Source: JABDMH01 sp965222645 (GTDB taxonomy: Bacteria; Bacteroidota; Bacteroidia; Chitinophagales; Saprospiraceae). Taken from it: DNA of 64,000 bases. This document shows positions 37,853 through 47,100 of this stretch, piece by piece (the stretch's first letter is position 1; each line of letters opens with the position of its first letter). The position numbers and the translations under genes are program-made. The stretch spans positions 3,720,001-3,784,000 of the forward strand of contig OZ244968.1 of assembly GCA_965222645.1 (NCBI GenBank), read 5' to 3'. The notes under the pieces were generated by a model. The model was not told where the DNA came from. It saw only the letters and a program-made list of their open reading frames with translations, and ran no database searches.

Positions 37853-39117
37853 TGAAACTCCAGACGAAGACTATTTTAGCATATTTACTGATTGCCATTA
37901 TTGTTTTTGGTATTGGAGGTATAGTGGCATACAGGCTCATATCGGAAGAAATTTCGAAGGAGACTGATTATTACATGGCACACTCGCTCGAGATTATCGA
38001 AAGAAGACTTGAGAGAGCTGTTGAACATGGATACAAACTCACAGACAGGTTTAATACCAACCAGGTAAAAATAAAGCATCTGCCCTATATCCCGCAGGAC
38101 ACTACAGTATATTTTTCAGATACTATTGCTATGCATCCTCATCTCAATCAAATGGAGACGATGCGAAAACTGAAGGCCAATCGAAAAATCAGGGATGAAT
38201 ATTTTAGTATTACCATGATCGATGTTGTGGTCGAGGCATCAGATATTTACGAAAGTGTAATCAAGATTATTAGCCGCCTCTTTGTACTATTTGCAATAGC
38301 GCTCATACTTGGCACATTCTTGCTGTCCAGAACTTTATTAAAACCCTTTAAGGAAACCCTAAATCGCATCAAGAGTTTTAATCTTCAGGAAAACACATCG
38401 CTCACTCTTCCAAAGACAACAACCAAAGAATTTCAGCAACTCAATGAATTCTTAGGTGACATGACTTCCAGAGCACAGAACGATTATCAGCTCCTGAAAA
38501 AATTTAGTGAAAATGCCTCACACGAAATGCAAACACCTCTGGCAATTGCAAGTGGCAAATTGGAATTATTGACAGACAGTGAAAATCTCACAGAAGATCA
38601 GTTTCTTCTCGCTGCTGGTGCACAGCAGGCGCTAAAAAAATTGTCACAATTAGGTCACAGTCTTTCTCTTCTCACCAAGATCGAAAACCGCGAATTTGTG
38701 ATAGATCATCAGACGGATTTCAGTGCAATGGTAAAGGAAGCAATGGATAATTTTCACGAGTTGTTTCTAATGAAAAACATAGAGGTTGTAACCGATGTAA
38801 AAGAGAATGTCCGGATAGACCTAAATCAACAATTGGGCTCGATACTGCTTAACAACCTCCTGCACAACTCGATCAAGCATAATACAGAAGGAGGAAAAGT
38901 AAATATCAATCTAGATGAAAATCGTCTGATGATTAAAAATACCGGAGATAAACCCATCGTGCCCACTTCACAATTGTTTGAGCGTTTTGAGAAGGGAAGC
39001 ACTCATGCGGATTCGTCAGGGCTGGGATTATCGATAGTGAAGGAGATCTGCGATCTTCATGACATGAAGATTGGATATAGCTATAATGGTCAGCATGTTG
39101 TAGAGGTGTCTTTTTGA
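37852..39117 (+). CDS. Sensor histidine kinase
   Basis: This 421-residue protein has two membrane segments (about 7-27 and 143-165) flanking a periplasmic sensor of about 110 residues. The DHp domain has phospho-His224 in NASHEMQTPL, and the ATPase domain has the N box LNNLLHNSIKH and the G2 box SGLGLSIVKEIC. The D/G1 region (ENRLMIKNTGDKP) is shortened, as in some Bacteroidota kinases. It pairs with the preceding response regulator. Confidence 0.95.
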   Translation: MKLQTKTILAYLLIAIIVFGIGGIVAYRLISEEISKETDYYMAHSLEIIERRLERAVEHGYKLTDRFNTNQVKIKHLPYIPQDTTVYFSDTIAMHPHLNQMETMRKLKANRKIRDEYFSITMIDVVVEASDIYESVIKIISRLFVLFAIALILGTFLLSRTLLKPFKETLNRIKSFNLQENTSLTLPKTTTKEFQQLNEFLGDMTSRAQNDYQLLKKFSENASHEMQTPLAIASGKLELLTDSENLTEDQFLLAAGAQQALKKLSQLGHSLSLLTKIENREFVIDHQTDFSAMVKEAMDNFHELFLMKNIEVVTDVKENVRIDLNQQLGSILLNNLLHNSIKHNTEGGKVNINLDENRLMIKNTGDKPIVPTSQLFERFEKGSTHADSSGLGLSIVKEICDLHDMKIGYSYNGQHVVEVSF

Positions 39118-39161
39118 CCGGTTCTTTGAAAAAATCAGATTTTCTTCAGATTCTGTATCAA

Positions 39162-39189
39162 TTGTACTCAAAATCGAGTATGATCTTTG
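39162..39189 (+). promoter_or_regulatory. Candidate Bacteroidota-type promoter before the receptor gene
   Basis: TTG at 39162-39164 and GATCTTTG at 39182-39189 are 17 bases apart, close to the Bacteroidota -33 TTG / -7 TAnnTTTG pattern with one mismatch in the -7 box. The start codon lies 40 bases after the -7 box. This is a sequence match only. Confidence 0.3.
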
Positions 39190-39228
39190 TATTGCAATTA
39201 GCAATCATCTAGTAATTCTATTTGTGCT

Positions 39229-41703
39229 ATGATACGAAAAGCATTGTTTGCGATATTCCTTTTGATGGGGGGCTTTTTTCAACTTTGGTCACAGCCATAT
39301 GCACCCGAGGGTGCAGGGTCCGAGCCCGATAAACCTAAGGGCATGATCATCGGAACGGTCCTGGATCAAGAAACAGATAATCCCGTTGAATTTGCAACTA
39401 TTTCTATTTTGTCAAGTCAGGATTCAGCTGTTGTCACAGGGGGGATATCCGATCAAGAGGGCAAGTTTGGCATCGAGGTGGGATATGGGAGTTACCTGGT
39501 CAAAATCGAATTCATCTCTTACCAGGAGATTATCATTGACAACATTGTCCTCAATGCCAAGAGCAAACTAGCCGATCTCGGTACTGTTCATATTGTTCCG
39601 TCTGCTGAGACTCTCGATGAGGTAGAGGTCGTGGCAGAGCGCAGTGAAGTTCAGTTTAACCTCGATAAGCGCGTATTTAATATTGGAAAAGATCTGGCCA
39701 ACAGGGGGGGGTCAGCTGAAGACATTTTGGATAATATACCCTCTGTTTCGGTAGATGTGGAGGGCAATGTATCACTTCGTGGAAGTGAAAATGTCCGCAT
39801 TTTGGTTGATGGGAAGCCCTCAGGACTCATCGGCTTGGGCGATGCTGCTGGTTTAAAATCACTCCCTTCATCAATGATTGAGAAGGTAGAGCTCGTGACC
39901 AATGCATCGGCGAGATATGATGCCGAAGGGACCACGGGTATCATAAATATCGTCTTGAAAAAAGACAGGAAGGAAGGAATCAATGGAGCTGTCGATCTAT
40001 CGGTCGGCGTACCCGAATCATATGGGGCCGGTGTCACACTAAATGTGAGAAAAAAAGCCGTAAATTTTTTCGTCAATTATGGATTGCGATCGCGTACAGG
40101 TCCGGGAAAAAGCAACACTACACAGGAGTTTTTTACCGATGAGCTTTTTCCATACAACGAGCAAATTGGAGAACGGTTGCGCGGTGGATTGTCAAATAGC
40201 TTCAGAGGTGGGATGGATCTGTTTTTATCCGATAAAGACGTGGTCACCGGAGCTATCACCTATCGTATAGGCGATGATTACAGTGATGCGTTGACTTCTT
40301 TTTATGACTATGACCGCAACAGGCAATTGCAGGTGATTTCTGATCGCACACAGGATGAGACGGAGACGGAAACGGACCTGGAATACGACTTAAACTACGA
40401 AAGAAAATTTGATCGCGAGGGTCAAAAATTCACTGCTCAGTTTCAATACAGAAATAATACAGAAGAGGAAGCAGCTGATTACCTGGAGCAACCCTTTGAC
40501 ATCAACTACAATCCTCTACCTGACGCCAATACCTTGGTTCAGAGGTCCAATAATAAAGAGGGATATGGGAGCTTTCTGATGCAGGCAGATTATATATATC
40601 CTTATTCAAAGGATCAAAAAATCGAATTGGGTGTAAAGGCCACATTTGGAGAGATCAATAATGACTATCGCGTCGAACAGAGAAACGATGGTGTATGGGA
40701 GAATATGGTAGGCCTGACGAATAATTTTATTTATACGGAAGATATTTTGGCCGCATACGCGATTTATGCAAATAAAGTGGGTAAATGGTCATATCAGGCG
40801 GGACTTCGGGCCGAACAATCTCGCGTTATTACAGAGCTGCAAGAGACTCGTGAGGTCAATGATCGCTCTTACACCAATCTCTTTCCCAGTGCTCACCTGA
40901 ATTATGAAATAAATAAAGCCAATGCATTGCAATTGAGCTACAGCCGCCGCATTCACAGGCCTCGTTTTCGTTATTTAAATCCATTTTTCACATTTTCTAA
41001 TTCAAGGAGAATCTGGGGAGGTAATCCTAACCTCAATCCGGAATTTACAGACTCCTATGAGATGGGATATTTAAAATATTGGGAAGATGTCACGCTGGGT
41101 ACAAGTATCTATTACAGGCATACTACCGGAGTTATTGAACGGATCACCCGTGCTGCCGGTGAAGGGGTTACACGGACACAGCCAGAAAACCTGTCTACGG
41201 AAAATGCTTACGGTGTGGAAGTGACAACCACTGCAGATTTTACCAAATGGTGGAGAGTGGATTTTAGTGCAAACTTTTATTCAGAAAAGACCCGGGGTAC
41301 ACTTGGCGATCTTGTTTTAGCGAGTGAGGCATTGACCTATGGCAATCGACTTAATTCGAAAATCCGATTTTGGAAGGATGCGGAATTTCAGGTAAGGTTT
41401 GACTACAGGGCACCTCAAAACACTACTCAGGGAAGACGAAAATCAATGGCTGGAATCGATATCGGATTTAATAAAGATCTCTTGAAAAAGAAAGCCACGA
41501 TTACATTGAGTATGCGGGATATTTTCAATACGCGACAGTACAGATACAGTGTATTGACCGATGATTTTTTCCAGGAATCTGAATATCAACGCCGGGCAAG
41601 ACAGACAACGCTTAGTTTCAACTATAGAATAAATCAGAAAAAACAACGCCAAAGAGGAGGTAGAGGACAAGGCGGCGGCGGCGACGACTTTGGTGAATTT
41701 TAA
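39229..41703 (+). CDS. TonB-dependent-receptor-like outer-membrane protein (outer-membrane beta-barrel family)
   Basis: This 824-residue protein has a signal peptide (ALFAIFLLMGGFFQLWSQ), then a carboxypeptidase-like domain (GMIIGTVLDQETDNPVEFA), a plug domain (GSAEDILDNIPSVSVD, LRGSENVRILVDGKPSG) and a long beta barrel. The C terminus is a Gly-rich tail (RGGRGQGGGGDDFGEF) after the last strand, which is odd because barrels usually end in an aromatic strand. It lies 111 bases after the kinase gene and has its own candidate promoter, so it may be the kinase's regulatory target or its sensor partner. Confidence 0.88.
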   Translation: MIRKALFAIFLLMGGFFQLWSQPYAPEGAGSEPDKPKGMIIGTVLDQETDNPVEFATISILSSQDSAVVTGGISDQEGKFGIEVGYGSYLVKIEFISYQEIIIDNIVLNAKSKLADLGTVHIVPSAETLDEVEVVAERSEVQFNLDKRVFNIGKDLANRGGSAEDILDNIPSVSVDVEGNVSLRGSENVRILVDGKPSGLIGLGDAAGLKSLPSSMIEKVELVTNASARYDAEGTTGIINIVLKKDRKEGINGAVDLSVGVPESYGAGVTLNVRKKAVNFFVNYGLRSRTGPGKSNTTQEFFTDELFPYNEQIGERLRGGLSNSFRGGMDLFLSDKDVVTGAITYRIGDDYSDALTSFYDYDRNRQLQVISDRTQDETETETDLEYDLNYERKFDREGQKFTAQFQYRNNTEEEAADYLEQPFDINYNPLPDANTLVQRSNNKEGYGSFLMQADYIYPYSKDQKIELGVKATFGEINNDYRVEQRNDGVWENMVGLTNNFIYTEDILAAYAIYANKVGKWSYQAGLRAEQSRVITELQETREVNDRSYTNLFPSAHLNYEINKANALQLSYSRRIHRPRFRYLNPFFTFSNSRRIWGGNPNLNPEFTDSYEMGYLKYWEDVTLGTSIYYRHTTGVIERITRAAGEGVTRTQPENLSTENAYGVEVTTTADFTKWWRVDFSANFYSEKTRGTLGDLVLASEALTYGNRLNSKIRFWKDAEFQVRFDYRAPQNTTQGRRKSMAGIDIGFNKDLLKKKATITLSMRDIFNTRQYRYSVLTDDFFQESEYQRRARQTTLSFNYRINQKKQRQRGGRGQGGGGDDFGEF

Positions 41704-41733
41704 GCCTTTTTTATAGAATAAATCAAAAATGAG

Positions 41734-41768
41734 GAGACTGAATCAAATAGGTTCAGTCTCTTTTTTTT
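41734..41768 (+). terminator. Intrinsic terminator after the receptor gene
   Basis: GAGACTGAA (41734-41742) pairs with TTCAGTCTC (41752-41760) across a nine-base loop and is followed by eight T residues, about 30 bases after the receptor stop. Confidence 0.85.
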
Positions 41769-41993
41769 GGATATCCGAAGATCTAATGATCTAGCTAGCT
41801 ACTATTTTGCCGGAATTGTGTCGAGGTCAAAAAACATCTGATTCTGACTACTCAACCCATGTAAAAAAATTAACTTCACTTTCTCGTACATTTAGATCCT
41901 TTTTTGTACATTAACTATCGATAATAAATTGCAATCAGCATAAAAATAGCATAAGAAAGACATATTAATGAACAGGCGTTGACCTGCTTCTTT

Positions 41994-42131
41994 GCATCTA
42001 AAATCAGCAAATTTAGCCATGAAGAGGAAGGCTTGCAGCCCGGAAACGGGCGTGTGCTTAAATCTGCTTCATGGTGAGGCGTTTGCTGATGCCTGATGCA
42101 AGGCGGATCAAAAGTTTCACGCCTTTTTTTT
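41994..42131 (+). ncRNA. Candidate structured RNA with its own terminator (unknown class)
   Basis: Nested pairings form one long rod: GCATC (41994-41998) with GATGC (42095-42099); TCAGCAAA (42004-42011) with TTTGCTGA (42082-42089); CCATGAAG (42017-42024) with CTTCATGG (42067-42074); and a GCCCG-GAAA-CGGGC hairpin (42038-42051) with a GNRA loop. A terminator follows directly at 42100-42131. AGGCG in the internal loop at 42077 repeats the terminator's 5' arm and could pair with its 3' arm instead, which would allow switching. It does not match the SRP, tmRNA, 6S or riboswitch motifs I know. No convincing promoter was found. Confidence 0.6.
42100..42131 (+). terminator. Intrinsic terminator of the structured RNA
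   Basis: AAGGCG (42100-42105) pairs with CGCCTT (42120-42125) and is followed by an eight-T run counted from 42124. It begins right where the outer stem of the structured RNA ends. Confidence 0.8.
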
Positions 42132-42510
42132 AACCGGCCCCCTTGATTAATGAAACTTAAGAAGGAGCCACAAAACCAAAATGATCATGCACCTCGTCTA
42201 GATTTTCCAAAAAAGATTCACACAAATTATACCGTAACCTGTCCTTGATCTGGGCGAGTAAAAAGTTGATGCCATAAAGATGGGATCAAGGGTTATATGG
42301 GTGTTATACCATAACCTGTATGGGTGTGGGGATGTATCCGTACACCTGCACCGGCCTGCATGAGTTTTTAGCGGATTCACAGGGTCGGTGCATTTTCACT
42401 TGATAGTCAAACGAAAGGGAGGGGATTAAAAAGCCGGAGTGGGGAGTGAAGAATGCCACGTATTAAACCGGCCAGGGTTAAAAAGAAAAAATATAATAAA
42501 AGAATAAATC
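42132..42510. other. Gap between the structured RNA and the Rhs operon
   Basis: No gene was found in these 379 bases. They hold a pair of 16-base near-identical repeats around an inverted repeat (see 42227-42319), and an A-rich stretch runs into the lipoprotein start. The promoter of the Rhs operon should lie here but I could not place it. Confidence 0.5.
42227..42319. repeat. Repeat cluster: two 16-base direct repeats around an inverted repeat
   Basis: TTATACCGTAACCTGT (42227-42242) and TTATACCATAACCTGT (42304-42319) differ at one base. Between them CCTTGATC (42243-42250) faces GATCAAGG (42284-42291), and TAAC/GTTA extends the pairing. The arrangement resembles a small mobile repeat or a recombination or protein-binding site. 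Confidence 0.4.
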
Positions 42511-42813
42511 ATGAAAAGACAAATTACTTTAATCAGCCTGCTGGTCCTATTTGCAACAACGGCCTGTCAAAAAGAATACAGCATCGACATTGCTGATAAG
42601 GCAGGAGAAAACACTGTAGCAACGGGAATTATAGCTGACTTGGAACCCCTGAGAACTTACGACGAGTGGGGACGTATCGTTCGGGTGCAGCATCCCATCG
42701 ATAAATGCGAAACTGCTTTGACATACCAATACAACAATGTGGAGACCCAGCCCTATGGAAAAGAGCCTGACAATACCAACCCGCATTTCATTCCTGATCC
42801 AACAAAATTATAG
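42511..42813 (+). CDS. Small lipoprotein with one Rhs/YD-like repeat
   Basis: This 100-residue protein has a lipoprotein signal with LVLFATTAC, the Cys being residue 19. The second half reads like a single YD/Rhs repeat (YDEWGRIVRVQHP, then ALTYQYNN). It is followed after four bases by the M43-like gene, which in turn overlaps the rhs gene, so it opens the Rhs operon. A lipoprotein with this motif could hold or guide the Rhs protein at the outer membrane; that is inference. I know no named family. Confidence 0.7.
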   Translation: MKRQITLISLLVLFATTACQKEYSIDIADKAGENTVATGIIADLEPLRTYDEWGRIVRVQHPIDKCETALTYQYNNVETQPYGKEPDNTNPHFIPDPTKL

Positions 42814-42817
42814 ACCA

Positions 42818-44137
42818 ATGAGACAACCCAATCACCTTTTTAAAAATATCCTTCTTGTTTTAGTGATGATCTTGATGTACCAAATGACCTATACCCAAGA
42901 CCGTCCCTACCGCCATATAAAAACCAATGAATACCTGGAACGAATAAAAAAGAAAGACAAAGCAGAAAAAAAAGCCCAACACGACCTGAAAAAATGGTTG
43001 AAAAAATCAGAAAAAGAAAGCAAGCGACTCAAAGGTGTAGTCATACCCGCGGTCTTTCATGTCTTGTATACATCTGAAGAAAATAAAATCACCGAAGATC
43101 AGGTGATGAGCCAGGTACAGGCACTAAATGATCACTTTGGAGATGAGTTGAGAATCAGTGAACGGGATTCCACCCGAAAGGAAAAAGACAAACAATACAA
43201 AAAAGGCGGCTTTAATAAACTGGCTGACCAGGCAGGCATCCAATTTTGTTTAGGAGCTCAAAAAAAAGGAAATTCTCTGATCAAAGGGATCCAGTATTAC
43301 AGTGCAACTGTGCCGATGTCGCCCTACGACAACAGGATCAAAGAAAAAAAAGACGGAGGTGCCGAAGCCTGGGATACGGATAAGTTTATCAATATCTGGA
43401 TCACGGATCTGCCGGATAGTGTGAGTGGCTATGCCCAGATGCCGGGCTATGATAAAGCCACCGACGGGATCGTGGTAGACTACCGGTTTGTAGGCAGGAT
43501 GGGCACGGCACAGAGTCCGTATGCGGAGGGCAAAACCCTCGTACACCTGATTGGTAATTACCTGGGTGTGCCCTCTGTCTGGAGTAAAAACTGCACATCA
43601 GATATCCGGGATGTGCCTCCGCACAATGCTCCTAATTTTGGTTGTCCGGGTTACCGGCATGTGAGTACCTGCTACGGTTTTCCACTGGAGATGACGATGA
43701 ACTTTATGGACAACACAGACGATGCGTGTATGTATATGTTTACCCGTGGGCAGATCGACCGGATGCACGCAGCCCTCAGCAAGGGAGGTCCACGCTACGG
43801 TCTTTGGAACCACACGGAGACAGTCTGCCACGACCTGGAGGAAGTAAGCCTGCGCGAACAACTCAATGAGGAACCTCCGAATGCATCCCGGGCCTACCTT
43901 AATATTTATCCCAATCCGGGTCGCAGCTTTTTGACCCTCGAAAGTGGTCAAATTCCCTCGGAGGAGCCCGTGCGAGTTGACATTATTGATATCACGGGAA
44001 AAAGAGTCTGGCAACAACGGGAGTTGTTTCCAAACAGCATTTTCAAAATCGATTGTGGCAACTGGAGCCGCGGGATCTATTTTGTGGTGATCAACAATAA
44101 AGTATCTGAGCCCTATCAAAAAATCATTTTGTTATGA
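42818..44137 (+). CDS. T9SS-sorted M43-type metalloprotease homologue with destroyed zinc site
   Basis: The protein has 439 residues from ATG 42818, four bases after the lipoprotein stop. After a signal peptide and a Lys-rich helix comes a pappalysin/cytophagalysin (M43)-like domain: VVIPAVFHVLY, then the place where HExGHxxGxxH should be reads HLIGNYLGVPS (from His243), so the catalytic Glu and two zinc ligands are missing. The Met-turn MNFMD, the paired cysteines and FTRGQIDRM are kept. The end is a T9SS sorting domain (YPNPGRSFLTL, GIYFVVI, KIILL). It is therefore probably a surface binding or scaffold protein. Its stop overlaps the rhs start (ATGA). Confidence 0.8.
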   Translation: MRQPNHLFKNILLVLVMILMYQMTYTQDRPYRHIKTNEYLERIKKKDKAEKKAQHDLKKWLKKSEKESKRLKGVVIPAVFHVLYTSEENKITEDQVMSQVQALNDHFGDELRISERDSTRKEKDKQYKKGGFNKLADQAGIQFCLGAQKKGNSLIKGIQYYSATVPMSPYDNRIKEKKDGGAEAWDTDKFINIWITDLPDSVSGYAQMPGYDKATDGIVVDYRFVGRMGTAQSPYAEGKTLVHLIGNYLGVPSVWSKNCTSDIRDVPPHNAPNFGCPGYRHVSTCYGFPLEMTMNFMDNTDDACMYMFTRGQIDRMHAALSKGGPRYGLWNHTETVCHDLEEVSLREQLNEEPPNASRAYLNIYPNPGRSFLTLESGQIPSEEPVRVDIIDITGKRVWQQRELFPNSIFKIDCGNWSRGIYFVVINNKVSEPYQKIILL

Positions 44138-47100
44138 AAAAATTGAAAAAATCGTACTTTAAAAAACAAATGAAAATGCACCGGATCGAAAAAAATAAAA
44201 TATCCTTTGTGCGGATAATTCCTGATTGGAAGTCCGCCTTCATTTTTCTCACCTTTTATTTATTTCCTGCATTTTCTCTGGCCCAGTACCATCAGGGCAC
44301 CAATATATCGGGAAGTTTTGGAAAGCTGATAGACATCCCGGTGAGTGCACACACAGGTACACCGCTAATTCAGATACCGATGGGCACAATCGAGGAAGGG
44401 CCACTCCGTGTACCCTTTGGATTGCAATATCACAGCACGGGTCCAAAAGCCGGCGAGTTGGCCGGAGACCCGGGCCTGGGATTTCAATTTTTTGGAGGGG
44501 GAGCGATATTCCGCCAAAGGAAACATTTGCTGGATGAGGACAATCGGGATGGTCGCAAAGGGTATTACTTGCACGGCGGTGATTTGACCGTGGTAACAAC
44601 CCACCGCACGGAAGTAGAAAATAATACCCGGGATGGCGAAAAAGACATTTTTACTTTTTATATGCCGGGATACCAGGGTCAGTTTGAATTTTCAGGGGGA
44701 GATGGTGTCAATCCTTCGGAGGTTATACTGGTGCCTCAGCAAGATCTGCAAGTTGAGGTCACTGATATCGAATGCCCGGGCTCTTCATCCTTTTGTTATA
44801 TCCGGGGATTTGTGATTACAGATCCATTTGGTACTAAATACTATTTTGGAAAATATGAGCCAAATGCTTTTTTTGCTGTAGAACGTACCATCAATAGCAA
44901 CCTTCCACTCCTTGACCCTACTCGAGACTACGCCTCTGCTTGGTTTATAGCAAAAATAGAGACGTACGACCAAAAAAATGTTATTGAATACAAGTATCTG
45001 ACCAGCAATTACAAATATGAGTCTCTGGCACCATCTGAGTTAAAAGTAACCCATGTGACCAATGGAGGTACCACACAACAGGCTATTCCCGTACCCAATA
45101 CTTTGGTGCTCGGTGGCACCCAGATCCATTATCAAACGATGGAGGTTTTTTCGAAGGTACTGGACTCCATAAAGACTCTTACGCAAATTATTGAATTTGA
45201 TCACATGACCCGAACCGATGTCAGTGTTTTCGGCTCAGATCTTCGTCGCGCCATAAGCGGGGTAAAAATACACGAAGGAGTAGGTCACTGCAAACAATAT
45301 GCTTTTACCCAAAGCTATTTTACGGACGGCAGCGGAATGAACGATCCCTGGCGCAAAAGACTTAAACTGGATGCGGTAACACTCAAGAGCTGTGACAATA
45401 CCCAAAGCATCCCTTCCTATTCATTTACCTACCTCAATCCCAATGGCTTGCCACCCCGGCTCACCAAAGGCCTGGATCACTACGGCGGCTACAATGGCAA
45501 AACAGCAAACAACAATCTGTCTACCCTTATTCCCAATACGACGTATGTGTCCCCAAACAATCAGACCACCTTTAGCTACGGAAACGCGAACCGGGATGTA
45601 GACACAACCTATGCCAAGCGGGGCCTGCTCACGAAAATCACGCTGCCCACGGGAGGCTACCACGAGTACATCTGGGAGGCCAATCGAGCCCTGGATCCCA
45701 ATGCCCAGGGAGATAAAACATCCATCAAATACCTGGAAGCAGGCAGAACATCTCCGGCATCTTCCTGCACTCCCTCTACCCACACAGCCTCCTACAGCAC
45801 TACCTTGTCTTCCTCTCAAATCACCAACGGCCATTTTGTCTACGGCATCAGCAGTCATTTTGGCGACTGTGCCGGCAATACGACCCTGGTGCGCCTGGAG
45901 GTGCTCCAAAACAATGTGGTCAAGATCCTGGAAGAATTTAATTACGACGGCCCCTTTCAGATGGGTCCGGTAGCCCTGGCTGGTCATGGGTTAAGCTCAA
46001 GTACATCGACCACCTTCCGGCTTACGGTAAATAACGAAGGCCGCGGCTTTGCCGATATCTACTACTACCAAACTGTCCCGGACGATGTAGTGGCCGGTGG
46101 TTTCAGAATCAAGCAGACCACCGCCCACGATGGATTTGACACCAGTCGGGACATCATCAAAAACTATAAATACCGGAAGAGTTTTACAGACAATAAATCC
46201 AGCGGTGTGTATATCGGCAGGCCGCTTTACGGCGATGTGGTTCGCAGCTATGGCACACCAGTTACGTATGAGCTGATGGCCGAACCCTTCAGCCTGGCAC
46301 CACTGACTTCCTTTGAAGGATACCATATCGGTTATACCCGGGTGGAGATTGAGCACAACGGAAACGGCACCACGGTACAGACCTTTAAAACCGAAGATTT
46401 TAATCATACCCCCGGATATCCTTCCACCGGATTACAAGCCCGTGTCCTGGCCGGCAGTCACGACTCGACAGCTATTTTAGACTCCGGGGACAATCTGGTG
46501 AGCTACGACCGGAGTGTGGAAAAAAATGATTTTTATCAAAACCTGGGAGGCATCAACATCCGGCTAAAAAAAATAACAGGCATCCCCACGAATTACACCT
46601 ATAAAGTATACAACAACGTCACCCGCAATTATTTTAGACCGGATACTACGGTAAATTACCTGGATGGAGTGGAGGTGAAAAGCGATTATGTCTATGGTAA
46701 TAATTATTTCCTGGGGCCTACGCAAATCAGATTTAATGACAGCAAGGGCTTTGTTGTGTCTTCCAAGATTGCCTATTTGTCATCGTATGCGCATGACGCA
46801 GAATTAAAAGATTATTTTATCGATCACCACATGATCGGGGTGCCCTATGAGCAGAAAAAGAATGTGTCTACCTATGATTTGGATGGTACTCGCACCTTGT
46901 GGTCTGCTTTTAATAATACATCCGGATCACCCCAAAGTGACACGAGCAATGCCTTCCCCTATCCCAGATACAGTCAGGCTTTGGAAACCGATTATTCGGG
47001 CACACCATTTATTGTAGATTGGCGCTCTCTCACGGAGTATTTACAATACGACATGCGTTATGGATTTGCCACCCAAAGTCGGGACGACGGCTGGAAAATC

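Noticed and set aside
41994..42131. Assignment of the structured RNA to SRP RNA, 6S RNA, tmRNA or a hammerhead ribozyme
   Set aside because: The SRP GGAAGGAAGCAGC-type tip, the tmRNA tag and the hammerhead CUGANGA core are absent, and the length is short for 6S. Left unclassified.
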